NCBI GenBank assembly: GCA_031002005.1
Contig: CM061921.1
Span: 150,259,283-150,323,282, forward strand
Length of the DNA: 64,000 bases
Direction of reading: 5' to 3'
Source: Vandiemenella viatica
Taxonomy: Eukaryota; Arthropoda; Insecta; Orthoptera; Morabidae
Under the pieces are notes generated by a model. It was not told the DNA's origin. It made no database searches and saw only the letters and a list, made by a program, of their open reading frames with translations. The position numbers were made by a program, and so were the translations under genes. This document shows positions 1-12,047 of the stretch, piece by piece (the stretch's first letter is position 1; every line of letters begins with the position of its first letter).

Positions 1-185
1 TGACTAAAACTGTTATTCATGCCGAAAAAATGTCCTGTGTCCTTCCTACACTATTTCATTGTTAAATTCCATCAATATTGATATAGCCATTTAGTCGTCA
101 AAAAGTAACAAAAAGACAGAAACTTACTTCCACAATTATAATATAATAGCTGGTACCCACAACTTCGTTCGTGATTGTAAAGTAT
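1..185. repeat. dispersed repeat module, 3'-end copy 1
   Basis: The first 150 bases match 35414-35585 closely and 35870-36043 more loosely. Shared marks are an opening ACTAAAACTGTTATTCAT, a central GTCAAATTCCATC-type block, a run resembling GTAACAAAAAGACAGA, and an ending like TTTATAATATTA. A motif resembling TACCCGCGACTTCGTACG follows at about 152-172, the same motif that opens the module at 34787. The class is not established; the ending resembles 3' tails of insect non-LTR or non-autonomous elements. The copy is cut by the window edge and abuts the satellite on its right. Confidence 0.55.
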
Positions 186-189
186 TCAT

Positions 190-3105
190 ATTGACAGCTG
201 TAGACATCTAACCACCATAGTGCACGATGGGAGACTCGATACTATTACCACACACAAATACCAGTCTTCTGCGCTATGTAGTTCCGGCAGCAAAGTAAAA
301 TTTACGGATACACACAAGTCTTTGGATGAAATACGAAAATATTCATGATCGACAAATTTCAAACACCATATCTCACACACTCCCACAGTTACCGAAATTC
401 GGCCAACGTTGTGATCGATGGGTGACTCTGTGTTACTACCACACAAAAACGCCGGTAATCTGCGATTGATAGTTTTCACTCAAAAGTGATACACCGTGAC
501 ACATGCGTCTTTGGCAGAAATATGAAATTGCCACAGGTCGACCATTTTCATCCCCCATATCTTCCACACCCCCATAGCTACAGACATCTAACAACCATAG
601 TGCACAACAAAAGACACGATTCTACCACCACACATAAACACCAATGCTCTATGCTATGTAGTCGTGGCAGAAAAGAGAAATCTGCGGAGACACATGCCTT
701 TCGTCGAAATACGAAAATATCCTTGGTCGGCCACTTACAACCACCATATATCCCACACAACCACAGTTTCTGAAATTCGGCCGCTGTTGTGATCGAAAGG
801 TGACTCTGTGTTACTACCACACACAAACGCCAGAGATCTGTGATCGATAGTTTTCGCTGAAAAGTGATACACCATGACACTTTTGTCTTTGGCAGAAGTA
901 TGAAATTGCCACAGGTCGATCACTTTCAAACCCCATATCTCCCACACCCCCATAGCTACCGACATCTAACAACCATAGTGCACTACATGAGATACGATTC
1001 TACTACCAAACACAAACACCAATGCTCTATGCTATGTAGTTGTGGCAGAAAAGTGACATATGCGGAGACAGTCGAAATACGAAAATATCCTTGGTCGGCC
1101 ACTTACAACCACCATATCTACCACAGTACCACAGTTTCTGAAAATCGGCCGCTGTTGTGATCGAAAAGTGACTCTGTGCTACTACTACACACAAACGCCA
1201 GTTATCTGTGATCTATAGTTTTCGCTGAAAAGTGATACACCATGACACTTTTGTCTTTGGCAGAAGTATGAAATTGCCACAGGTCGATCACTTTCAACCC
1301 CCATATCTCCCACACCCCCATAGCTACCGACATCTAACAACCATAGTGCACTACATGAGATACGATTCTACTACCAAACACAAACACCAATGCTCTATGC
1401 TATGTAGTTGTGGCAGAAAAGTGACATATGCGGAGACAGTCGAAATACGAAAATATCCTTGGTCGGCCACTTACAACCACCATATCTACCATAGTACCAC
1501 ATTTTCTGAAAATCGGCCGCTGTTGTGATCGAAAGGTGACTCTGTGCTACTACTACACACAAACGCCAGTTATCTGTGATCTATAGTTTTCGCTGAAAAG
1601 TGATACACCATGACACTTTTGTCTTCGGCAGAAGTATGAAATTGCCACAGGTCGATCACTTTCAACCCCCATATCTCCCACACCCCCATAGCTACCGACA
1701 TCTAACAACCATAGTGCACTACATGAGATACGATTCTACTGCCAAACACAAACACCAATGCTCTATGCTATGTAGTTGTGGCAGAAAAGTGACATATGCG
1801 GAGACAGTCGAAATTCGAAAATATCCTTGGTCGGCTACTTACAACCACCATATCTACCACAGTACCACAGTTTCTGAAAATCGGCCGCTGTTGTGATCGA
1901 AAGGTGACTCTGTGCTACTACTACACACAAACGCCAGTTATCTGTGATCTATAGTTTTCGCTTAAAAGTGATACACCATGACACTTTTGTCTTTGGCAGA
2001 AGTATGAAATTGCTACAGGTCGATCACTTTCAACCCCCATATCTCCCACACCCCCATAGCTACCGACATCTAACAACCATAGTGCACGACAGGAGATACG
2101 ATTCTACTACCAAACACAAACACCAATGCTCTATGCTATGTAGTTGTGGCAGAAAAGTGACATATGCGGAGACAGTCGAAATATGAAAATATCCTTGGTC
2201 GGCCACTTACAACCACCATATCTACCACAGTACCACAGTTTCTGAAAATCGGCCGCTGTTGTGATCGAAAGGTGACTCTGTGCTACTACTACACACAAAC
2301 GCCAGTTATCTGTGATCTATAGTTTTCGCTTAAAAGTGATACACCATGACACTTTTGTCTTTGGCAGAAGTATGAAATTGCTACAGGTCGATCACTTTCA
2401 ACCCCCATATCTCCCACACCCCCATAGCTACCGACATCTAACAACCATAGTGCACTACATGAGATACGATTCTACTGCCAAACACAAACACCAATGCTCT
2501 ATGCTATGTAGTTGTGGCAGAAAAGTGACATATGCGGAGACAGTCGAAATTCGAAAATATCCTTGGTCGGCCACTTACAACCACCATATCTACCACAGTA
2601 CCACAGTTTCTGAAAATCGGCCGCTGTTGTGATCGAAAGGTGACTCTGTGCTACTACTACACACAAACGCCAGTTATCTGTGATCTATAGTTTTCGCTGA
2701 AAAGTGATACACCATGACACTTTTGTCTTTGGCAGAAGTATGAAATTGCCACAGGTCGATCACTTTCAACCCCCATATCTCCCACACCCCCATAGCTACC
2801 GACATCTAACAACCATAGTGCACTACATGAGATACGATTCTACTACCAAACACAAACACCAATGCTCAATGCTACGTAGTTGTGGCAGGAAAGAGAAGTA
2901 TACGGAAATACGACTTTTTGGTCGAAATATGAAAACGCCTTGCACTGACCAACTTTAATCATTATATCTCCCACATCCCCACAGCTATCACCATTCGGCC
3001 AACGTTGTGCACGACAGGAAACTCCATGCTACTTCCACCCACAAACATCAGTGATCTGTGCTAGGTAGTGTTGGCTGAAAAGTGAAATATAGGAAAAAAC
3101 ACGTC
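190..3105. repeat. satellite array, 368-bp dimeric unit
   Basis: A tandem array repeats every 368 bp: the motif CACCATGACACTTTTGTC recurs near 870, 1238, 1606, 1974, 2342 and 2710. Each unit is two diverged monomers of about 184 bp. One half carries AACACCAATGCTCTATGC, the other the aligned ACGCCAGTTATCTGTGATC; both continue into a G-CAGAAAAGTGA-like stretch. Counting the gtgcac/gtgatc positions gives about 16 monomers from 215 to 3105. The central units are nearly identical. Units before about 860 and after about 2880 diverge step by step, as expected of array edges. Open frames of about 98 codons recur once per unit but follow from the repeat and are not genes. Confidence 0.9.
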
Positions 3106-3654
3106 TATTTTTATATATATATAAGATTTCGTTCACGTCCTGTGTATGCTTATGTACAGATGTGCAGTGTGACCGCTTTTACACAATGCCTCCAAGTGAT
3201 TTCCGATTTACTTCTCCGTGTTCAGACTGCTCACCGGTTTTCATAAACTGTGTTTGTTGCAGCTTCATTTCATATGCGATTTACTTTAACAGTTCGTTGT
3301 TTCTGTTTCATTTTAATGCAGTAACTAATCTCTAAGATCTATTTGTGCTCATTGACGCAAGACAGGCGCTAAGGCTACCTTGCGACTTCTTGTACCGCGG
3401 ATTTTATTGTTTTGTTTTTAGCGTCCGTCTTCGTCCTCGGCATTTATTCTAGTAAGGGGATATTGGGACTCACCATCTGTCAGTGAAACGTGTAATCTCG
3501 GTTCTCTATGATACGTGTACGTTTGTTCGCTTCGGTCAGTGATTTCCAACCCGTGGTCCGCAGGCAGAATATCAAGAATTAAACATATCAAAAATAATTA
3601 ATTGTTTACATAAAATGGATACAGTGCTTGTAACTTAGTCCACAACCTTAAGGT
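3106..3654. other. no recognisable feature
   Basis: Unique-looking AT-rich sequence with a short TATATA run near 3112. No open frame or known repeat was recognised. Confidence 0.5.
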
Positions 3655-3862
3655 TGATAGGATCCTCCCGAAGGAGACATGCTAAGCCATTTTGTCACAG
3701 GTAGGACGGCCAGTTCCTTTCCTCTGGGACCTACAGTTTAACGTGGAATCCGAACCACGGAGCGTCCTGGCATAGTTCATATGATTAAACACAACTCTCA
3801 AAATTCCTGCGCCTGCCGGAGCAGTTTGGTTAACCACTGAGCTACCAGACCGCTCGCTTGTA
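3655..3862 (-). mobile_element. SINE-B copy (tRNA-headed SINE)
   Basis: Read on the minus strand, it starts with an A-box-like stretch (GAGCGGTCTGGTAGCTCAGTGG) near 3860. It continues into the family body, including the complement of TTTAACGTGGAATCCGAAC at about 3738-3757. The same body occurs at 16179-16480, 22917-23221 and 38620-38750. The 3' side lacks the ATT tail seen in better copies. Confidence 0.65.
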
Positions 3863-4212
3863 CTGTATAAGCCTATAAATCAAACCTTGTAAAAGCTATG
3901 AATATATCAACGACCAGGTAAAAATATTGTATTTGCAAGTTGTGAGTTTGTGACTACCTTGTTTCCAGCTGGCATTAAGGAGAGTAGCTTTCCCTTAAAG
4001 ATTAGGATATGATCGTTTTATGAGGACCGTATCGTTGGTTTAGGACTTAAGGGCCGCGGCACATGTCTAAAACAATTTAATAGGGTTGCTTAACAATATT
4101 CACGCAGCTAAAAAATTAGGGCCATATAACTTTGTGATCCGTAGAGATAATTTTGATATTTTGCTGGTCCTCGAGTTGTAGAAGGTTGTGAAACGCTGGC
4201 TTGGGGGATTGC
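3863..4212. other. no recognisable feature
   Basis: AT-rich intergenic sequence without a supported frame or repeat. Confidence 0.5.
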
Positions 4213-4470
4213 CGGTAACCTCTATTAAGACGACCGATCGTGGTGGATGCTGGCCTCGCATTCGGGAGGACGCAGGTTCGATTTCCAGTCCGGCCATCCA
4301 GATTTCGGTTTTCCATGTTTTCCCAAAATCGCTCCAGGCAAATACTAGGATGGGTCCTAAAAATGAGCATGGCCGAATTCCTTTCTGTTCCTTTCCCTAT
4401 TTCTTTTCCGCCTCTAATGACCTCGACGTCGACAAGGCGTAAAGAGACAAGTAAAAAAAAAATCTGTTAA
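4213..4470 (+). mobile_element. SINE-A1 copy
   Basis: The head is CGACCGATCGTGGTGG-like and the B box is GGTTCGATTTCC near 4273. The body CATCCAGATTTCGGTTTTCC follows, and the 3' end contains TCTAATGACCTCGACGTC, GGCGTAAAG and a short A run at about 4453-4462. The order matches the family consensus inferred from some 20 copies in this window. Confidence 0.8.
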
Positions 4471-4530
4471 GACGGCAGGCCGGTACGCCTGGTCCGGGAT
4501 TTGAACCTTTGTTCCTCCCAGGTCCACAGT
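4471..4530 (-). mobile_element. tRNA-like SINE head fragment
   Basis: On the minus strand a B box (GGTTCAAATCCCGG) lies about 50 bases after a GGACCTGGGAGG stretch. A tRNA gene is unlikely because no cloverleaf could be drawn around it. It is probably the head of another tRNA-derived SINE, directly after the SINE-A copy. Confidence 0.35.
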
Positions 4531-4750
4531 GGCGGAATGAGTGTGTATCGTTAATTGTTCTTCTAATATTATCCTCGAAGATGAGACAGTAATTTTTCCC
4601 TTGTTCATGGCTGTCCTTCCAAAAATTGTAGACCGACTAAGAAATTTTGCTTTAGCCCGTCCTTGTTTCCGTCGATATCTACATAGTTACTTTCCCATTA
4701 CAATTCTGAGAGAGACAGTCCTTACGGTTGTTTCAGAGGCTTAATAATGT

Positions 4751-4985
4751 TGGCCGGTCCAGTCATTGTAGAGGCCAGCACGCTGTCCTTGAGTTGCTAG
4801 GGTCACTGGTTCAAGTCCGGCGCTGAGCATGGATGATTTTAATCAAATATTGTGTCCGCCCTGTGTTGTTTCTACTTAGTGGAAACAATGTAATATAGAA
4901 ATTCGACCACTGCAAGAATTACAATAATACTTGAGCTGGCTGTATGGCCTAGCAGCCAAATGCCTCACATTTGGAAACATTTGTA
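4751..4985 (+). mobile_element. SINE-C copy, diverged
   Basis: The order matches the SINE-C family: a GGCCGGTCCAG start, B box GGTTCAAGTCCGGC near 4810, a GCATGGATGATTTTAAT body, then GAGCTGGCTGTATGGC near 4933. Better copies lie at 17493-17743 and 22320-22536. No poly-A tail remains. Confidence 0.6.
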
Positions 4986-5590
4986 CGTTTTCCACTTCAC
5001 CAGAAGATGGCGACAGTGTTTTTGATCGCCTAAATATCGTGTGATTATACTTCGTTAACTCGGATAGTTAGCCGAGAGCATTTTATAAATTCTCAACGTC
5101 GAGAGAAATTTCATTATTATGTATTTATACGCTTATTATTTCCTAGTCTCAGAGTCCTCATTTCTGTTACTAACAATTCGTTGGTTATATTATATTTGCA
5201 GTCCCAAATGTGGAAAATTTCCGGTCTATGAGTTCACGCCGAAAAATGTCTTATGGTTACCAAGCAGTATTAAATTCGCGACAGCCAGGGCCACTGGGGT
5301 CCGCAGCACATGTATAGCCTAGGGGCCCACAGAGCCAAAATGCGGCCCTGGTTGGTTGTCTTTTGTGAAGAGTATGCACAAAGCAAGCCAAACAACTCAC
5401 CCTGCGCGCTAGTACTAGCCCGCCATCCGCGGCATCTCACCCGTGGCTCTGTCTCAGGTGTCTCATTCGGCCAGTCAAGCTGCTAAAAAGCATGTGCTTT
5501 GAGATCGCGCCGTGCGTATTGTTATCGTGTCCATTTCGGAAAATTATAAGGTACCCAAACCTGAAGTACTTGTAGCTCAACTTAGTGCAC
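4986..5590. other. mostly featureless; small hAT-like inverted end pair
   Basis: Mostly unremarkable. CAGGGCC at 5286 and GGCCCTG near 5345 form a short inverted pair resembling hAT termini about 65 bases apart. I see no matching 8-bp flanks, so this is weak. Confidence 0.3.
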
Positions 5591-7045
5591 CTCCCCAAAC
5601 CCAACCAGAAAACGTTATTTCTCTAAATTCATTGGAAGAGAAGAAAAGGCGAAGTTTTAAAAATGAGTGGCAGATGATAATGGAGATATAGAGGAACTGT
5701 TTTCAAATTTGTAAAGAAACCATGTCTAATGGCGTTTCTGCGCCGATAAAATCATCAAGAGATGATTAGTCCATCAACGCATTCACTCTTCGTCATAGAA
5801 CAAAGTTTTAGAAAGGTATGAAAAGTTTTTCGTTCACTGTTTTCGTTTATCGCATAAAGCCAATTTAAAACGTGGCGTCAAGATATACTGCTTGTTATCT
5901 AAAAGTAAACTTCAAGATGTAAAAATAGCTAGACCCACCTTTTAAAAATGATTTCAACTATTCGTTTTTTAATGACCTAAGTTCTAGCCATAAGGTGCCA
6001 CAAAATTACATTCGATTGTTGAAGCTGCGATCACAGGATATTCCCGACTTAAATTGCTGTCTTCAGCGCGACGGATATAGGCCGTTGTCACACGATATCA
6101 CTAAAGAGCTATATGCAATTTCGAGTGACGAAGTACTACATAAAAAAAAATCAAAGCAGTACAAAATACAGTCTATTACTCAATTATGGCTGATGATTCC
6201 AATAATGAATAAGTCATTTTCTGTGTACAGATGACGCTGCTTCTGTTAGCATAGCACATACGGGCCTTGAATTGCATCTTAGCAATCGAAGCAAGGGCAA
6301 ATCATGTGCATTGCATCGCTCATTCGTTAAATCTGGTTGCGCGATAGTGAAACAAGTACTTACAACAAAAGATTTTTCAGTATTAATGCAAGAGCTTATT
6401 GTCTTACGTGGTTCGCAGAAATGCCAAGCTTGTTTTAAATCACCACAAGCAGCTGAGGATGCTCAAAACCTTTATCTGCGATCGTTTTATACTAAAATGT
6501 CGCTTATCTTCTTTGAAAACTATTCTAAACAATTACAGTGCACTGCTATGTTTTTTAAACGACACAAGAAATCAGAAAGATGATGCCGGTGCGAAAGCAA
6601 AACTGTTTTTAAAAAGTCTTTAATGTTTTGAATCTCTTTTTACTATCAAATTCCTGATATAAATTCTCGATCGTTGCTATATGTAACTTTAGAGAAGATT
6701 TCGCGCTTTACTTAAAAATGCTTTGACATTTGAGTAACATGGAAGAATTTCTCCGTGGCAAAAAATTATACAAGCAGCAGTTATCTGAAAGAGATGACTT
6801 TGACGTGGATCGTTTGGTTCTTCATCGTAACTTGCTTTTAGATATAGCATGAACAACAAATGTCAGACTGGATAATGTGGAAGACATTGTTTCTTTTATA
6901 ATTTGTCATTGCGGATGTATACTAAAGATTTGATACCTGAACCTGAAGTCATAAAGTTTAAAAAAAAAATAATGTTTTAACCATTCCATTATCAACGCCT
7001 ACCTCCGAACACTACGCAGCATTGCGTGGGATAAAAACTTATTTA
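5590..7045 (+). pseudogene. hAT transposase fossil (dimerisation-domain end preserved)
   Basis: The 3' part is recognisable. From the ATG at 6738 the frame reads MEEFLRGKKLYKQQLSERDD, then DFDVDRLVLHRNLLLDIA, and stops. Following the signal through small frame changes gives RLDNVEDIVSFI, then DLIPEPEVIKF, then LTIPLSTPTSEHYAALRG and IKTYLRS, ending near 7045. This is the layout of the hAT C-terminal dimerisation domain, whose usual ERSFS core is here EHYAA. An upstream piece near 5640 (KKRRSFKNEW) resembles the start of some hAT proteins. Frames at 5995-6234 and 6272-6583 lie between these and may be degraded middle parts, but I cannot match them to motifs. The gene is dead, with multiple stops and frameshifts. 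No terminal repeats were found. Confidence 0.65.
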
Positions 7046-7049
7046 AGGA

Positions 7050-7665
7050 GTAGGCTACTGTAGTCGGAGAGATGGTAAACATTTTTAGGTAGATATTTGA
7101 GGCATCGTGAAAATTTGTTTAGAACTTCTTTTGTAATGTCTCAGAACAAAATCGAAGACCTGACTAATGGTAATGGGGGAATAACCGAATTGTAAACTTT
7201 TCAACAAAAAAAATTTCTTTCAAAATTGTGTTTCATAAATATCGAAAAAACATATTTGAGGTATTCTGAGGCTCGCTCAGATTAATATTTACACCTAAGA
7301 ATTTTTTTTTTAAGACAGGTTCTTTTGGTGTGACTTTTTACCTGCCAGGTTATCGGGAATGTTATACATGAGCGCTCACTCGCTTTCTGGTATAACGGTC
7401 TCGATCACCTCGCAGGTAAAAAGTCACACCAAAATAACCTGTCTTTTCCAAAATATTTTACCTAGGTGTAAATATTATTCTGCATACCTCAAATACATTT
7501 ATTCGATATTTATTAAATACAATTTTGAAAGAAAATAAAATTTTCAAAAGTTAATATTTCGGCTATGCTTCAATTCGCATCAGCCAGGTCTTCGATTTTG
7601 TACTTACACATTACAAAAGAAATTATCAAAAACGTTTACTAGCTCTCCTACTATATGGTTCAGCA
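7050..7665. repeat. long foldback (inverted repeat, arms about 270 bp)
   Basis: The two arms are imperfect inverted copies. GGAGAGATGGTAAACATTTT near 7068 pairs with the complement near 7645. AATCGAAGACCTGACT near 7150 pairs with the region near 7585. AATATTTACACCTA near 7285 pairs with TAGGTGTAAATATT near 7463. The centre has a tighter stem, GGTGTGACTTTTTACCTGC against GCAGGTAAAAAGTCACACC. It begins where the hAT fossil ends and could be that element's remnant or a separate foldback element. No coding potential. Confidence 0.75.
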
Positions 7666-9007
7666 AAGATTGAATGATCACGCGCATAAACTGAAAAATA
7701 ACGGATGATTTGCACCTCGAAGAAATAACTGATATATTTCTAAACAGAATTCAAGAAAATATGTTCGTATTGTGAAAAATTGATATAATTATATAGATTA
7801 TTAAATACTCCTTCTTAAAAAGATTTATTAATGTTGATTGGTTGATCATGCAATTCATAATACAATTGTGTACATTAAGTAGGTATTAATAAATATCTCC
7901 TGCTAGTAAAAATTATGTAACACACTGTTAATAATAATATAATGGTTTCGGTTTTATGTTATTATGATAAGTATCCGTTCTTTATTCTTCAATATAACAT
8001 GTTTTACTGGTCTTTTCTTCCTTCTCCTCTGCACGTCTATATTCATTACTAACTGAACCGACTTCAATCACGATGCCGATCCTGCGGATGCAAATCAAAT
8101 GCAATAATAAAATTATGAATTTCAGTAGGAGTATAACAATAATTAATTATCTTTCCTCTATTGTTATAAACTTGAAACTGTTAGTTTATTACTCAGACAT
8201 GTCAAAATGCTGAAACAATTTTAGTGAGAATAAATACGTTTTTGATCTGGAATAGAATTTAGATAAGGCAAATTATTTTTATTATTATTTTTTTTTTTTT
8301 TTGCGTGGAACATTAAACATTTGTAGGATAAAAAGTAGTCTATCTTACTACCTGCAAAATCAGTAATCCTCCAATGAAAGTCCCGTCAAAATTGATTCAC
8401 GCACGTCGCTATTTTTTTAATGAGTCATCAAAAGAGGTTTTCTGAAATCCGGCGCCCCTGCTTCATACTTACTGGGTGACGAAAAGAAATATGAGATCTT
8501 TGTATAATCTGTAAGTCTTTAGTCTTGTGGCACCGACATTGTTCGATTAATGTAAACCAAATGGAACCCTGTTTCTTGGCGATATAAACACTGGAACTTC
8601 TCTTTCTCGCGTATAATCCACCGGTTCTGCTTCATCACGTGGCTTCGATACGGCAAGCACAGATCATTTCTTGAGAGGTAAACGGTGGTTCACCCTCGCA
8701 AATACGTCTTTCCACGATGGAAACTTTAGGTAGACTGAAAAGTAATGTTTTAGAGCGTGGAGACGAGGCTGATTGGAAGGGTAGGAACAGCCAATCCTGA
8801 ATCACGAGATAAGAGTGAATTAGTAATTTAACATTAAAGAAACAATGGTATTTACACAAAATTGCGTAAATAGAATACTCCGAATATTCTCAAGTCTAAG
8901 CCAGAAAATGTTATGCAGCAATATTTTGACTTAGGGGTTTTAAGAACATATAGGAGGTCGCGTGGACACAGATCTAATACGAGTTACTGATTCTAATGAG
9001 TGAACGA
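7666..9007. other. no recognisable feature
   Basis: AT-rich DNA with a T run at about 8286-8302. A 74-codon minus-strand frame at 8635-8859 shows no domain and is not supported as a gene. Confidence 0.5.
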
Positions 9008-9240
9008 TAACGCTCGGGCCTAGTATTTCGGGGGGGCTTGGGTTCGAACCCCGTCGATTTTGGTTTTCAAAAGTTTTTCGATCAGGGCGAATGTCTGGAT
9101 GGTTCCTCCAAAATGCTATGGCCGAATCCCTCCCCGTTCCTTGTCTGCAGTCATTTCCCGCATTTAATGACCTCGGCTTTGCAAGATCACTTGTTAAGCC
9201 TTGTTGGTCGATCTCTACTAAGAATAAACATTAAATCATA
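9008..9240 (+). mobile_element. SINE-A1 copy, diverged
   Basis: B box GGGTTCGAACCCCG near 9048, then GATTTTGGTTTTC, then CTATGGCCGAATCCCTCCCC, then TTTAATGACCTCGG near 9157. The head is degraded and the tail is lost. Confidence 0.7.
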
Positions 9241-9634
9241 CTAACGAATTACTTTTACCAAATCAAATCTATTATATTCAGCAGAAATGAATTAATAGCA
9301 GAATTTAGACCACTACTCTAAGCAAATTTATTTCGTTTTGAAAGAGTCAGAATACGTTGTGCTGTAACACACTGTTCCAGGTATGCTGACTAAAGAAGCC
9401 GAACATTGGGCTAATGCAACACTTTATTTTCTACTAGTGTAGGCCCGTGACCGTTTTAGCGTATCGTCAGATGTCTAGAATAGTTCCAGTTTTTAGGGTC
9501 AAAGATTATGACGGGTTGACATGGGTTTCACCCTTAGGGTGAATAAAATCTCGTGAGCTTTAAAAACTCGGAAATATTAATAGACGTAGGTATTAAACAC
9601 GGACAGGGACGATCGCACTATCGTATAATCGTTT
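9241..9634. other. no recognisable feature
   Basis: No frame, repeat or structure that I can support. Confidence 0.5.
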
Positions 9635-9890
9635 CAATTTATTTTTTATTTGCTTAACGTCTCTCTAACAGCGAGGTCTTTAGAGACGGGAAAGGATGGG
9701 GGGCAAGGAATGGGAAGGAATTCGGCCATGATCTTTTGAAGGAAGCATCCCGGCATTTGCCTGGAGTGATTTGGGAAACCATGGAAAACCCAAATCTGAA
9801 TGCGCGGACGGGGATTCGAACCACCGTCCTCCCGAATGCGGGTCCAGAACGCTAGCCGTTACACCACCACGCTCGGTTTGTTTCAAAAGT
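9635..9890 (-). mobile_element. SINE-A2 copy (variant 3' end)
   Basis: Minus-strand SINE-A with the B box complement GGATTCGAACC at about 9812 and the head complement CCACCACGCTCGG near 9868-9880. Its 3' end differs from the common form: it carries the complement of CTAAAGACCTCGCTGTTAG instead of the CGACGTCGACGAGGCG block. Copies at 36046, 45278 and 61587 share this ending, which defines a subfamily. Confidence 0.8.
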
Positions 9891-11549
9891 CGTAGTCTCC
9901 AACTTGCTGAAATACGTACATAACTTGCAATAGCCCCTTAAAGTCCACTCTGCAAAATTTAAAGAATTTCTGTTTGCTTCGAAAGCATCACATTGATTTT
10001 TTTTATTTTTATTACTGGGGATTGGCATTCATAATGTAATCTTTCGTCGTAGTGTTTGTAACGGCCAGAGAAATTAATACAGATTCCAGATTATTAAACA
10101 GTTTAGCAACTCCGAAGAAATGAATTGCCAGAATACTCTACTCAGTTACATATTTGGTCTGATGTCCACTTAAAATAACCTAATAACTCACGTATAACGA
10201 TAAACACAGACCATTAACGAAAGTGGTCAGTAAAATATGTAAAAAGCAAATAAATCGTAATGCAATCGTCAAGTAATAACATTATCAAAAGTTTGAATTA
10301 AATTGAAATTTATCCTAGGCCGCAATGACAGTTGTCATTCGTGGTTACAACAGAGACCAAGAGTAATTTAAGTTTTTTTTAAAAATTATGTTTCTTTAAT
10401 TAGCAACATGTTACTGAAAAGAAATTCCACGTGTTTTCAGCCTTAAAGTTTATCGATTTTTTTACTATGAAATGCTACGAAAATCAAATTTAATTAATGT
10501 ATTATGGAAATTAATTTGGTAGCAGTTGCTGAACTATTAAATTGTGGACATAACCTCGAATTTCTTCTAATGATATCTTTGGTGGCTGTTATTTTGCGAG
10601 CGAAGGCTGACACGTAACACCGTTCTGCAGCCAATACCTATCGAGATGAGTGAGTGATTGAGCTTAGGAAATTATATAGTAGATCAGAAAATGCAACACA
10701 CATTTATCCGAGGAAAGGAAAACAAAACGTGCTAGCTACTCCCATTCCCTACAGAGACCTGCACACGTAGCTAAGTAATAACCACAGCACAAGCACTACT
10801 TTGCAATCCTCGGCCAAGGTTGCATGCTCGGTACTGCGTCGTGCTGGTTGGCAAGGTCCCGGTCTATTATAAGGTCGTTCATCCAATTCTCAGCAGTCTC
10901 GAGGGGACACACACGGCATCCTACAGAGCACATATGAAACTCTCATACTAGAGCCTGCCAGTCAGGGTTTAAATTGTGAAAGTCAACTAATTTCATGTTT
11001 CAAAACAGGTTCCGAGCCTCCTCACAGGCGACTGTCAAAAATCACGTTGCTAGTTGTTAGTTGTTGCTTTTTTGTTCCCCATGCTGTTCTGCACGTTTTG
11101 GGCACGTTTTTGTGTAGTACCTACTGAAGCTGATTTTTAGGATTTGTTAACACAGTACTCGTAATTTTCAAGACGTCGTTAGCGCTTTAAAAGATGTTTA
11201 TTCAGTATAAACCTATTAAACTGTTAACCACAGCATTATGAATCACTTTAAAAATTGCCTCGACCACGCCAGGTATGTCGGCTACCATCCCAGACTGAAT
11301 ACTGCCACCGATTCACGGCCATGGCCGTTCAACATCCGTCGGTTATTTTTTCTGTCCTGCCCCAGCCGCTCTGCTGCTTGATAACATTAGTACACGCACA
11401 GAATAAACAAACTACTCCGAACGTGAAACACATAACTTTATAAAGACTTTTCAATATTATATATGCAGATACGTCACATGGTGTACCGACCAGCGGAATT
11501 CCGTTTTTTAGGTAGTTTTCCACAGTCACCTAGACCAGTGTCTCGTAAT
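9891..11549. other. no recognisable feature
   Basis: About 1.7 kb of AT-rich sequence. Short open frames at 11255-11443 and 11329-11529 show no motif, and a small palindrome CAATGACAGTTGTCATT lies near 10323. Nothing else is supported. Confidence 0.5.
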
Positions 11550-11802
11550 CGTCTCTTTTTTTTTTTTACTTATGGTTTTACGCCTCGTCGACGTCGAGTT
11601 CATTGGAGGCGGGATGTACTGGGGACAAGGAACGGAAAGGAATTCGGCCATGACCTAATGAAGGAATCTTCCCGGCATTCACCTGGAGTGATTTGTGGAA
11701 ACCATGGAAAACCCAAATCTGGATGCCCGGACGGAGATGCGAACCACCGTCCTCCCGAATGCCATGCCAGAGCGTTAACCGCTCACAAACCACGCTCGGT
11801 AG
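11550..11802 (-). mobile_element. SINE-A1 copy
   Basis: A T run (poly-A complement) at about 11556-11567 leads into ACGCCTCGTCGACGTCGAG, then GGAATTCGGCCATGAC, then CATGGAAAACCCAAATCTGG, then a degraded B box complement GGAGATGCGAACC, ending CCACGCTCGGT near 11800. Full length. The long frames over it (11463-11870 plus, 11578-11793 minus) are by-products of the SINE. 11803-12047 holds nothing recognised. Confidence 0.85.
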
Positions 11803-12047
11803 TTAAATGTCAAAAAAATATGCTGCGGACCATTAACTTATATGTGTTTAATTTTTTACCTTATGTGTAAACTGTTAACATCTGGGACATAATCTATTGT
11901 GCAATTATAACGTAATAAAGCTAAAATCATATTTTGAATTCTTGTGGAAGCACAATTATGAAATTGGAAGTGAACTATTAAAAGTTAATTACATATTGGC
12001 CAGACATTTGAACATAGTAACCAAATAAGTAATAATAATATTACTAT

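Noticed and set aside
864..2958. Recurring 98-codon open frames in the satellite
   Set aside because: They repeat once per 368-bp unit, begin at a repeat-internal ATG and have no domain; they follow from the repeat rather than a gene family.
190..3105. Possible CRISPR-like array
   Set aside because: The whole unit repeats with no unique spacers, and the context is eukaryotic.
4100..4297. Short frame reading MAGLEIEPASSRMRGQ as a gene
   Set aside because: Produced by the SINE-A B-box region; equivalent peptides arise from other copies.
5286..5352. Tiny hAT MITE from CAGGGCC...GGCCCTG
   Set aside because: Only 7 bases of inverted end and no 8-bp duplication; retained only as a weak note.
8635..8859. 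74-codon minus-strand frame
   Set aside because: No motif, no repeat relationship, and length expected by chance in this much sequence.
11463..11870. 135-codon plus-strand frame as a host gene
   Set aside because: It runs through a minus-strand SINE-A1; similar frames appear over other SINE-A copies (31744, 41490, 61639).
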